Source: an uncultured Novosphingobium sp.
Lineage (GTDB): Bacteria > Pseudomonadota > Alphaproteobacteria > Sphingomonadales > Sphingomonadaceae
Length of the DNA stretch: 19,565 nt
Assembly (NCBI GenBank): GCA_937996535.1
Contig: CALKVF010000109.1
Location: 1 to 19,565, forward strand
Direction of reading: 5' to 3'
This document shows, in pieces, positions 13,938 through 19,565 of this stretch (within the stretch, counting starts at the first letter, position 1; each line of letters starts with the position of its first letter). A program made the translations under genes and the position numbers. The notes under the pieces were generated by a model. The model made no database searches. It was given only the letters and a program-made list of their open reading frames with translations, and was not told the DNA's origin.

Positions 13938-15011
13938 ACCGATGCTGCTTCGCCGCTTCATTTCACGCGCGGCCCGGCGATGGCCAACCGCTTTATGCTG
14001 GCCCCGCTGACCAATCTGCAAAGCCATGTCGACGGCACGCTGTCAGACGACGAAATGCACTGGCTCGAAATGCGCGCCAAGGGCGGGTTTGGGCTGGTGA
14101 TGACGGCGGCGGCCCACGTCCAGCGCGGCGGGCAGGGCTTTCCCGGGCAGCTGGGGATCTGGTCTGACGATCACCTCCCCGGCCTCACCGCGCTGGCGGC
14201 CAAACTGCGCGCGGCGGGCAGCCTCAGTGCGGTCCAGCTCCACCACGCCGGGATCCGCAGCCCGCAGGAGGTGATCGGCGAGGCCCCGCAAGGCCCCTTC
14301 GCCGATGCCGAAACCGGATCGCGCGCGCTGGCCATCGCCGAGGTCGAGCAACTGCGCGATGACTTCATCGCCGCCGCCATCCGCGCCGAAAAGGCCGGGT
14401 TCGACGGGGTCGAGATCCACGGCGCCCACGGCTATATCCTGGCGCAGTTCCTCGATGCCGAAAACAACCAGCGCAGCGATGGCTGGGGCGGCAGCTTTGA
14501 AAACCGCAAGCGCATCATCCTTGAAGTGATCGACGGGATCCGCGCTGCCACCCGCGCCGATTTCCAGGTTGGCCTCAGGCTTTCACCCGAGCGCTTCGGG
14601 ATCCGCATGGCCGAAGCCCTTGCGCTGGCCGAAGAAGTAATGACCGGCGGCAAGCTCGACTATCTCGATATGTCGCTGTGGGATTGCTTCAAGCAGCCCG
14701 AAGAGGCCGAATTTGCCGGGCGCACGCTGATCGAGCATTTCACCGCCCTGCCGCGCGGCACCACCAAGCTGGGCGTTGCGGGCAAGATCATGGATGCGGC
14801 CAAGGTCAAGGCCTGCCTCGATGCCGGGGCCGATTTCGTGCTGATTGGGCGCGGGGCGATCCTGCACCACGATTTCCCGCGCCGGGCGCTGGCCGATGCC
14901 GCGTTTGAAAGCGCGCCGGTGCCGGTAACCCGCGCGCATCTTGAGGCCGAAGGGCTGGGCGCGGCGTTCGTCGATTACATGGCGTCGTGGAAGGGCTTCG
15001 TCGAAGCCTGA
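13935..15011 (+). CDS. NADH:flavin oxidoreductase, old yellow enzyme family
   Basis: This is a 358-residue FMN TIM-barrel ene-reductase that would reduce activated C=C bonds with NAD(P)H. The substrate-binding histidine pair is His162/His165 in EIHGAHGYILAQFLD, followed by NNQRSDGWGGSFENR, the family signature. QLHHAGIRSP (101-110) corresponds to the QLxHxGR strand, with Ile in place of Arg. The phosphate-binding C-terminal strands LGVAGKIM and ADFVLIGRGAIL are present. The start is ATG 13935, with GGAGG nine bases upstream, both inside a perfect stem-loop. It begins 46 bp after the GT39 stop and could share its transcript. The native substrate is unknown. Confidence 0.92.
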   Translation: MTDAASPLHFTRGPAMANRFMLAPLTNLQSHVDGTLSDDEMHWLEMRAKGGFGLVMTAAAHVQRGGQGFPGQLGIWSDDHLPGLTALAAKLRAAGSLSAVQLHHAGIRSPQEVIGEAPQGPFADAETGSRALAIAEVEQLRDDFIAAAIRAEKAGFDGVEIHGAHGYILAQFLDAENNQRSDGWGGSFENRKRIILEVIDGIRAATRADFQVGLRLSPERFGIRMAEALALAEEVMTGGKLDYLDMSLWDCFKQPEEAEFAGRTLIEHFTALPRGTTKLGVAGKIMDAAKVKACLDAGADFVLIGRGAILHHDFPRRALADAAFESAPVPVTRAHLEAEGLGAAFVDYMASWKGFVEA

Positions 15012-15019
15012 GGCCAAGG

Positions 15020-15045
15020 GGCCGGGGCGCCTGGGCGTCCCGGCC
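15020..15045. terminator. Candidate bidirectional terminator hairpin
   Basis: GGCCGGGGCGCC (15020-15031) pairs with GGCGTCCCGGCC (15034-15045) over 12 positions with one G-T pair. It lies in the 44-bp gap between two convergent stop codons, where a shared terminator is expected. No T-run follows on either strand, so termination would depend on the GC-rich stem or on Rho. Confidence 0.5.
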
Positions 15046-15055
15046 GCCTAGCAGA

Positions 15056-16180
15056 TCAATACTTGCCCCAGACGAACTTGTTCGACAGCGCAAAGTTCCA
15101 CACCGAACCCAGCACGATCCCGATGATCGCCGCCGGATAGTCGTGGAAGCCGATGCGGACCAGCGCGGTGGCCGCGCCGATGTTCGCCAGCAGGCCGAAC
15201 GAGCAGGTCAGCGCAAAGCGCGCCCAGCCGCCCAGCAGCGGGGTAAACCCGCGCAGCCGCTTGTCCGAATAGGTCAGCTCGTTGTTGAGCACGAAGTTGA
15301 ACGTCATAGCCACCACGGCAGCCAGCGTCTGGCCGACGATGAACGCGGTTTCCTTGGGGTAATGGCTCACCGCGAAATCGGCGCCGAACAGGTTCAGCAC
15401 GGTCGCCAGCACGGCCATGTGGACCACCACGCCCAGCCCGCCGATCGTGCCGAACAGGGCAAAGCGGGTCGGGATGATCCGGCCCAGCCACTTGTCGTAC
15501 AGCCCGACGAGGAATTCGAACACCACCGTGCGGTCAAGCTTGCTTTCGCCTTCGGCGCGCGCGGCGAAGTTCATCGGCACTTCCTTGATCCGCAGCGGCG
15601 CCTCGACCGTCGCGAGGATGTCGAGCAGGATCTTGAAGCCAACGCCCGACAGACGGTGCGCGTCGGCGCGCAGCACTTCGGTGCGCAGCATGAAATAACC
15701 GCTCATCGGGTCGCTGAGTTCAACCCCGGTGACCTTGTTGGCGATGCGGTTGGCCAGGTTCGAGGCCTTGACCCGATCGGGCCGGCCCCAGGCTTCGGTG
15801 CTGGCGCCTTCCGCAAAGCGCGAGGCATAGGCAAGATCATGCTCGCCGCCCTCGATCGCGGCCAGCATCTGCGGCAGCAGCGCCGGATCGTGCTGGTGAT
15901 CGGCATCCATCACCGCGACCACCGGGGCGGCGGTGGCGCACATCCCCTCGATCGCGGCCGAGGACAGGCCCCGGCGGCCGATGCGCTGGATCACGCGGAC
16001 GCGCGAATCGTCCTGCGCGATGGCGCGGGCTTCATCGGCGGTGCCATCGGGGCTGTTGTCATCAACGATGATCACTTCGAACGTGGTCCCGGCGAGCGCC
16101 GCGTCGAGCCGGTCGACCATGCCGCGCAGATTGCCGCGTTCGTTGTAGGTGGGAAGAACGATCCCGAGACGAATAGTCAT
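15056..16180 (-). CDS. GT2 glycosyltransferase fused to a GtrA membrane domain
   Basis: This is a 374-residue two-domain protein. Residues 1-235 form a GT2 domain of the dolichyl-phosphate-mannose synthase type: GIVLPTYNERGN (6-17), VIIVDDNSPDGT (36-47), a metal-binding MDADHQHDP (91-99, the DxD-like site) and SDPMSGYFMLRTEVL (156-170). Residues about 238-374 form the GtrA domain, with four hydrophobic segments and the terminal NFALSNKFVWGKY. GT2 enzymes of this type charge polyprenyl phosphate with a sugar, and GtrA proteins are proposed to flip the product. The start, ATG 16180, follows the leuB stop TGA by one base, implying translational coupling. A GT39 enzyme that could use the product is nearby. 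The sugar is not certain; mannose or glucose is most likely. Confidence 0.92.
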   Translation of the reverse strand: MTIRLGIVLPTYNERGNLRGMVDRLDAALAGTTFEVIIVDDNSPDGTADEARAIAQDDSRVRVIQRIGRRGLSSAAIEGMCATAAPVVAVMDADHQHDPALLPQMLAAIEGGEHDLAYASRFAEGASTEAWGRPDRVKASNLANRIANKVTGVELSDPMSGYFMLRTEVLRADAHRLSGVGFKILLDILATVEAPLRIKEVPMNFAARAEGESKLDRTVVFEFLVGLYDKWLGRIIPTRFALFGTIGGLGVVVHMAVLATVLNLFGADFAVSHYPKETAFIVGQTLAAVVAMTFNFVLNNELTYSDKRLRGFTPLLGGWARFALTCSFGLLANIGAATALVRIGFHDYPAAIIGIVLGSVWNFALSNKFVWGKY

Positions 16181-16181
16181 T

Positions 16182-17225
16182 TCAGAGCCTTTCCAGCACG
16201 GCATCGCCGATCGCGGCGGTGCCAAGCGTGCCGCCAAGATCGCCACCGCGAATACCATCGGCCAGCGCCTTGGCAACAGCAGCTTCGATCCGCGCAGCCG
16301 GCGCTTCCAGCCCCAGGCTGTGACGCAGCAGCATCGCGGCCGAAAGGATCGTCGCCATCGGATTGGCCAGCCCCTTGCCGGCGATGTCCGGCGCGCTGCC
16401 GTGGATCGGTTCATAGAGCCCACTGGTCCCTTCGGACAGCGAAGCCGAGGCCAGCAGCCCGATCGAACCCACGCACATGCTCGCCTGATCGGACAGGATA
16501 TCGCCGAACAGGTTGCCGGTAACGATCACGTCGAACTGGCCGGGGCTGCGCACCAGCTGCATCGCGGCATTATCGACGTACATGTGGCTCAGTTCGACAT
16601 CGGGATAGTCCTTGCCGACCTCGATCATGACGTCGCGCCAGACCTGCGAGGTTTCGAGCACGTTGGCCTTGTCGACCGAGCACAGCTTGCCCGAACGGCC
16701 CTGCGCGGCCTTGAAGCCGACATGGGCGATGCGGCGCACTTCGTCTTCGGCATAGGACATCATGTCCCAGCCCTGACGACGGCCATCGGGCAGAGTGCGG
16801 ATGCCCTTTTCCCCGAAATAGACGTCGCCATTGAGTTCGCGCACGATCAGCAGGTCGATCGCGCCGGCGACTTCGGGACGCAGCGCGGAGAAATCCTCCA
16901 GCCCCTTGAACACCCGCGCCGGGCGCAGGTTGGCGAAAAAGCCCAGCTCCTTGCGCAGGCCAAGGATCGCCTGTTCGGGGCGCAGTGCGCGCTCAAGATT
17001 GTCACAGTCAGGATCGCCGACCGCGCCGAACAGGATCGCATCTGCCGCGCGTGCGATGTCCAGCGTGGCTTGCGGCAGCGGGTGGCCGTGGCGCTTGTAG
17101 GCCGCGCCGCCGACATCGCCTTCAACCAGCTCAAGGCCGGGAAGGTTCAGCGCCTCAAGCACGCGGACCGCTTCGCGCGTCACTTCGGGGCCGATGCCGT
17201 CGCCGGCGAAAACCGCAATCTTCAT
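16182..17225 (-). CDS. leuB: 3-isopropylmalate dehydrogenase
   Basis: This is a 347-residue NAD-dependent oxidative decarboxylase of leucine biosynthesis. It has the N-terminal IAVFAGDGIGPEVT, catalytic Lys186 in CSVDKANVL, Asp218 in MYVDNAAM, the metal-site acids Asp242/Asp246 in NLFGDILSDQAS, and the NAD-binding loop HGSAPDIAGKGLANPMA (275-291). The length is normal. The start is ATG 17225, with GAAGG upstream. It lies 13 bp after recO and is followed at once by the GT2-GtrA gene; no leuACD is visible. The pairing of a leucine gene with a glycosyltransferase in one coupled unit has no obvious functional meaning. Confidence 0.97.
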   Translation of the reverse strand: MKIAVFAGDGIGPEVTREAVRVLEALNLPGLELVEGDVGGAAYKRHGHPLPQATLDIARAADAILFGAVGDPDCDNLERALRPEQAILGLRKELGFFANLRPARVFKGLEDFSALRPEVAGAIDLLIVRELNGDVYFGEKGIRTLPDGRRQGWDMMSYAEDEVRRIAHVGFKAAQGRSGKLCSVDKANVLETSQVWRDVMIEVGKDYPDVELSHMYVDNAAMQLVRSPGQFDVIVTGNLFGDILSDQASMCVGSIGLLASASLSEGTSGLYEPIHGSAPDIAGKGLANPMATILSAAMLLRHSLGLEAPAARIEAAVAKALADGIRGGDLGGTLGTAAIGDAVLERL

Positions 17226-17238
17226 GGATCAAAAGCCT

Positions 17239-17841
17239 TCAACAAATCCGGGCCAGCCGCTCGCGCAGCATGGCGCGGGCTCCCATAACATCGCCGCGCC
17301 TTTCGGCAAGCGGATAGCGTTCAAGCCGCTGTCCCTGGGCATCGAATTGGCCGAGCATTGCCGGCAGGTCATCGCCCTCGGCCAGCCCCGCAACCTCGCC
17401 GTAACCGAGCTCGCGCAGGACCAGCGCCTCGTAGCGCAGCAGCCCCGGCAGCCAGCCGCGCGCCGAGGGCGCATGGCACACCGCATCGAGCAGCGCGCCG
17501 AGCGCCGCGTGGAGCGCGGGGAACGGTTGGCGTTCGGGCAAGGCCGATGCGGCGAGCGCGGTTGCCCAGCCGATCGCGGCGGCAGGGAGCGGCTCGGTCA
17601 GCCACGGGCCGCGGCTGGCGACCAGTTCGATCCGGGCAAAGGGCAGCTGCCCTTCGGTGCGGGCGCGCAGTTCGGCCTCAACCACGTTGCCCGGGATCAG
17701 CACCGGGCGCAGCTGCCGCCCGCGTCCCCCCGCGACATAGCCCGCGACCAGCCCGTGCTCGGCAGTGAGCAGGCGCGCGATTGCGGCCGTTTCCCCGTGG
17801 GCACGGACCGCGCAGACAATGGCGGAGGCACGAAATTGCAT
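17239..17841 (-). CDS. recO: DNA repair protein RecO
   Basis: RecO works with RecR and RecF to load RecA on SSB-coated single-stranded DNA. The 200-residue product starts MQFRASAIVCAVRAHGETAA and continues LLTAEHGLVAGYVAGGRGR, the RecO OB-fold N-terminus, then RPVLIPGNVVEAELRAR. The helical domain has HAPSARGWLPGLLRYEALVLRELGYG in two segments. It is shorter than the roughly 240 residues of enteric RecO and lacks a zinc-finger cysteine cluster, which fits alphaproteobacterial members. ATG 17841 is chosen by alignment to the family; an in-frame ATG at 17871 is also possible. It lies between ubiK and leuB on the same strand. Confidence 0.93.
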   Translation of the reverse strand: MQFRASAIVCAVRAHGETAAIARLLTAEHGLVAGYVAGGRGRQLRPVLIPGNVVEAELRARTEGQLPFARIELVASRGPWLTEPLPAAAIGWATALAASALPERQPFPALHAALGALLDAVCHAPSARGWLPGLLRYEALVLRELGYGEVAGLAEGDDLPAMLGQFDAQGQRLERYPLAERRGDVMGARAMLRERLARIC

Positions 17842-17851
17842 GGCGCAGGTC

Positions 17852-17870
17852 TGGCCGCAAAGCGCGGCCA
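17852..17870 (-). repeat. Perfect 7-bp inverted repeat before recO
   Basis: TGGCCGC (17852-17858) and GCGGCCA (17864-17870) surround a five-base spacer in the 51-bp gap between the ubiK stop and the recO start. No T-run follows. It may be a Rho-type or processing hairpin, or it is coding if recO starts at 17871. Confidence 0.35.
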
Positions 17871-17892
17871 ACTCAAGCTGGGGCGCGCGGGC

Positions 17893-18153
17893 TTACTTCT
17901 TGGCCTTGGCGGCCAGCGCGGCTTCGAGCGCGGCGATCCGGTCCTTGAGCGCGTCCACCTCGTCCAGCGCCTTGGCGGCCATGTCCTTGACCACGTCGAA
18001 TTCGTCACGGCTGACGAAATCGAGGCCGCCCAGGCTTTCGCGCATACGCTCGCGCGCCGCATCGCGGGCTTCGCGGCCCATGCCGGCAACGGTTCCGGCG
18101 GCGCTGTTCACCAGCTTGGCCAGATCGGCGAGAAGAGGATTTTCGCTCTGCAT
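17893..18153 (-). CDS. ubiK: UbiK/BMFP-family accessory factor
   Basis: This is an 86-residue small protein. It opens with MQSENPLLADLAKLVNSAAG, followed by an amphipathic segment (about 10-45), the conserved LDFVSRDEFDVVKDMAAKA, and a C-terminal coiled coil (about 58-84) ending in a lysine-rich tail. This is the layout of YqiC/UbiK, which helps assemble the aerobic ubiquinone-biosynthesis complex and resembles the Brucella membrane-fusogenic protein. The frame is open further upstream, but ATG 18153 gives the family length. The ribosome binding site is weak. It lies between tspO and recO on the same strand. Confidence 0.88.
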   Translation of the reverse strand: MQSENPLLADLAKLVNSAAGTVAGMGREARDAARERMRESLGGLDFVSRDEFDVVKDMAAKALDEVDALKDRIAALEAALAAKAKK

Positions 18154-18208
18154 GGGTGTCACATGGTCCGGTTCGCGCCGGGTTTCAAGGGCCAGCGTTA
18201 TCGCAGGC

Positions 18209-18766
18209 TCAACCGAACTGCACGCTGGCCTGGGCGCGGCCGCTTTCGGCCCCGTCCGAACCCGGATTGGCATCGAGGAACTGCCAGTTGAGCACGGTCG
18301 CGAACAGGCACCAGCCAAGATAGGGCACCAGCAGCAGCGCGGCGAACGGGCGCACCCGGTGAAACGCAAGCAGGCAGGCGATCACTGCCACGTCGAGCAC
18401 CGCCAGCAGCACCAGCGAGGCGCCAATTCGGTGCGCCGCGAAGAACAGCGGCGACCAGGCGAGGTTGAGCACAAATTGCAGCGCGAAAACCGCGATTGCC
18501 AGCCGCCGTCCGGCAGCGCCATGCGCGGTGATAATCATCGCCAGCGCCAGCCCCATGCCGAGATAGAGCAAGCTCCAGACGATCCCGAAAGTCGCCGCGG
18601 GGGGATAAAGATCGGGCTTTTCCAGCCCGACGAACCACGGATTGTATTCGGTGCTGCCCGACAGCGCGCCCGACAGGAAGCCAAGCAGGAGCAACAGCGG
18701 CGCAAGGAACAGCGTCCAGCGCAGCAGCGCCGCCCGCAATTGGCCCGGCGAGGCAAGCATAGTCAT
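18209..18766 (-). CDS. tspO: TspO/MBR-family tryptophan-rich sensory protein
   Basis: This is a 185-residue membrane protein with five predicted transmembrane helices. The family marks are WFVGLEKPDLYPPAATFGIVW (split as WFVGLEKPDLYPP and FGIVWSLLY, about 44-68), NLAWSPLFFAAHRIG (about 101-115) and PYLGWCLFATVLNWQFLDANP in two parts (about 148-168). TspO proteins bind porphyrins and sterol-like ligands and tune tetrapyrrole or stress responses in alphaproteobacteria. The acidic tail after Pro168 is longer than usual. ATG 18766 is taken; an in-frame TTG at 18802 is less likely. A perfect 14-bp palindrome lies 31 bases upstream. Confidence 0.9.
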   Translation of the reverse strand: MTMLASPGQLRAALLRWTLFLAPLLLLLGFLSGALSGSTEYNPWFVGLEKPDLYPPAATFGIVWSLLYLGMGLALAMIITAHGAAGRRLAIAVFALQFVLNLAWSPLFFAAHRIGASLVLLAVLDVAVIACLLAFHRVRPFAALLLVPYLGWCLFATVLNWQFLDANPGSDGAESGRAQASVQFG

Positions 18767-18796
18767 CAGGCAGTCTCGATTCGGTTTCGGGCCATG

Positions 18797-18810
18797 GGCC
18801 AATATTGGCC
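18797..18810. promoter_or_regulatory. Perfect 14-bp palindrome upstream of tspO
   Basis: GGCCAATATTGGCC is fully self-complementary and sits between tlyA and tspO. A second, imperfect symmetric block, GGGCCATGGGCC, overlaps its edge at 18789-18800. A homodimeric regulator site is one possibility. No identified regulator is linked to it. Confidence 0.4.
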
Positions 18811-18853
18811 GGGCAAATCCCGCGAGGCAATGGCGAGCAGACTGGCCACGGCG

Positions 18854-19565
18854 CTATCGCTGCTCCTGCCCGCGCTGGGCCGAGATCAGGAATTCCACGT
18901 TTCCTTCCGGGCCCTTGATCGGACTTTCGACGATACCCTCAACCGTCCAGCCCAAGCTTTCGAGCCATTGGCGGACCTCGTCGCAGACCCGCTGGTGCAA
19001 CACGGGATCGCGCACCACCCCGCCCTTGCCCACTTCCTCGCGGCCCACTTCGAACTGCGGCTTGATGAGGGCCACCAAGCGGCACTGCGGCGCGGCCAGC
19101 CGGAGCGGCACGTCGAGCACCTTGGCCAGCGAGATGAAGCTCGCATCGCAGACCACCCAGCTGCACGGCGCGGTGATCTGTTGCGGGGTCAGGATACGCG
19201 CGCTGGTCTGTTCGAGCACGGTGACGCGCGGATCCTGCCGCAGCTTCCACGCCAGCTGGTTGGTCCCCGAATCGACCGCAAAGACATGGGCCGCGCCGTG
19301 GCTCAGCAGCACATCGGTAAACCCGCCGGTCGAACTGCCGATGTCCATCGCGGTCACCCCGGCTGGATCGAGCCCGAAATGGCTGATCGCGTGGGCCAGC
19401 TTGATCCCGCCGCGCGAAACCCACGGATGGTCGCGCCCGCGCACGTCCAGCGGCGCATCGGCGGCAATCGCGGTGCCGGGCTTGGCGATCTTGGTTTCGC
19501 CTGAAAAGACCAGCCCGGCCAGCACCAGCGCCTGCGCGCGGGTGCGGCTTTCAGCGTGGCCGCGC
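18854..19565 (-). CDS. tlyA: TlyA-family rRNA 2'-O-methyltransferase (FtsJ-like), 5' end outside the window
   Basis: TlyA enzymes methylate ribose 2'-OH groups of rRNA. Historically they were named haemolysins. About 237 codons are present. At the right edge the frame begins in an S4 RNA-binding domain, RGHAESRTRAQALVLAG, so only around ten N-terminal residues are missing. The Rossmann methyltransferase follows: WVSRGGIKLAHAI, SAM-binding DIGSSTGGFTDVLL, and the catalytic lysine segment ALIKPQFEVG followed by GKGGVVRDP. The stop TAG is at 18854. The 87-bp gap to tspO holds the palindrome noted separately. Further upstream in the operon, dxs or xseB would be typical neighbours but cannot be seen. 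Confidence 0.94.
   Translation of the reverse strand, partial: RGHAESRTRAQALVLAGLVFSGETKIAKPGTAIAADAPLDVRGRDHPWVSRGGIKLAHAISHFGLDPAGVTAMDIGSSTGGFTDVLLSHGAAHVFAVDSGTNQLAWKLRQDPRVTVLEQTSARILTPQQITAPCSWVVCDASFISLAKVLDVPLRLAAPQCRLVALIKPQFEVGREEVGKGGVVRDPVLHQRVCDEVRQWLESLGWTVEGIVESPIKGPEGNVEFLISAQRGQEQR

Noticed and set aside
14987..16522. Plus-strand 511-residue open frame antisense to the GT2-GtrA and leuB genes
   Set aside because: Both genes on the other strand have clear catalytic motifs. This frame has none and shows the Arg/Gln/His-rich composition of a shadow.
18154..18369. Upstream extension of the ubiK frame (158 residues in all)
   Set aside because: The added part overlaps the tspO coding region and has no UbiK similarity. 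The 86-residue form has the family length.
1..19565. Search by eye for CRISPR repeats, insertion-sequence ends, tRNA or rRNA genes and defence systems
   Set aside because: No regularly spaced repeats, transposase motifs, RNA genes or defence-gene signatures were found; coding content and gene order look like core chromosome.

Overview
The window is about 19.6 kb of GC-rich, gene-dense chromosome. It most likely comes from a sphingomonad alphaproteobacterium in the Novosphingobium/Sphingobium/Sphingomonas range. The reasons are the high GC content, the str-operon order rpsL-rpsG, a CYP108-like cytochrome P450, a short RecO, a UbiK homologue, a JmjC-type cupin protein, and an S12 protein with arginine instead of lysine at residue 88. 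No rRNA, tRNA, insertion sequence, phage gene or CRISPR array is visible. The genus assignment is inference.

Layout from left to right. (1) 1-1061, minus: the start of the str operon (rpsL, then rpsG cut by the window edge), with a candidate promoter, a long leader and an intercistronic hairpin. (2) 1084-4300: a soluble globin-coupled chemotaxis transducer and a glutathione S-transferase on the minus strand, then a divergent JmjC-type cupin protein. (3) 4308-7455: an oxidation cassette. A CYP108-like P450, a 59-residue rubredoxin (too small for most ORF cut-offs) and an alpha/beta hydrolase lie in one minus-strand operon. A TetR-family repressor diverges from it, and overlapping promoters with AGTTG/CAACT half sites lie between them. 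(4) 7465-9987, minus: apaG, a short LysR-type regulator and an SHS-like MFS transporter that the regulator may control.

(5) 10106-15011: a CPA2-type cation/proton antiporter (plus), metZ (minus, its stop codon overlapping that of the antiporter), a GT39/PMT-family mannosyltransferase (plus) and an old-yellow-enzyme flavoprotein (plus). The flavoprotein start codon lies inside one arm of a perfect 10-bp inverted repeat. (6) 15056-19565, minus: a co-directional run tlyA (cut by the right edge), tspO-like, ubiK, recO, leuB and a GT2-GtrA fusion. The GT2-GtrA start follows the leuB stop by one base.

Functional links. The GT2-GtrA protein could make and flip a polyprenyl-phosphate sugar that the nearby GT39 enzyme would use outside the membrane. 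The P450, rubredoxin and hydrolase could act in sequence on a hydrophobic substrate sensed by the TetR protein. MetZ and LeuB are ordinary amino-acid biosynthesis enzymes. The most unusual points are the rubredoxin beside the P450, the start-codon stem-loops at 13902-13937 and 5160-5188, S12 Arg88, and a group of four genes that look leaderless between 9.9 and 12.7 kb.
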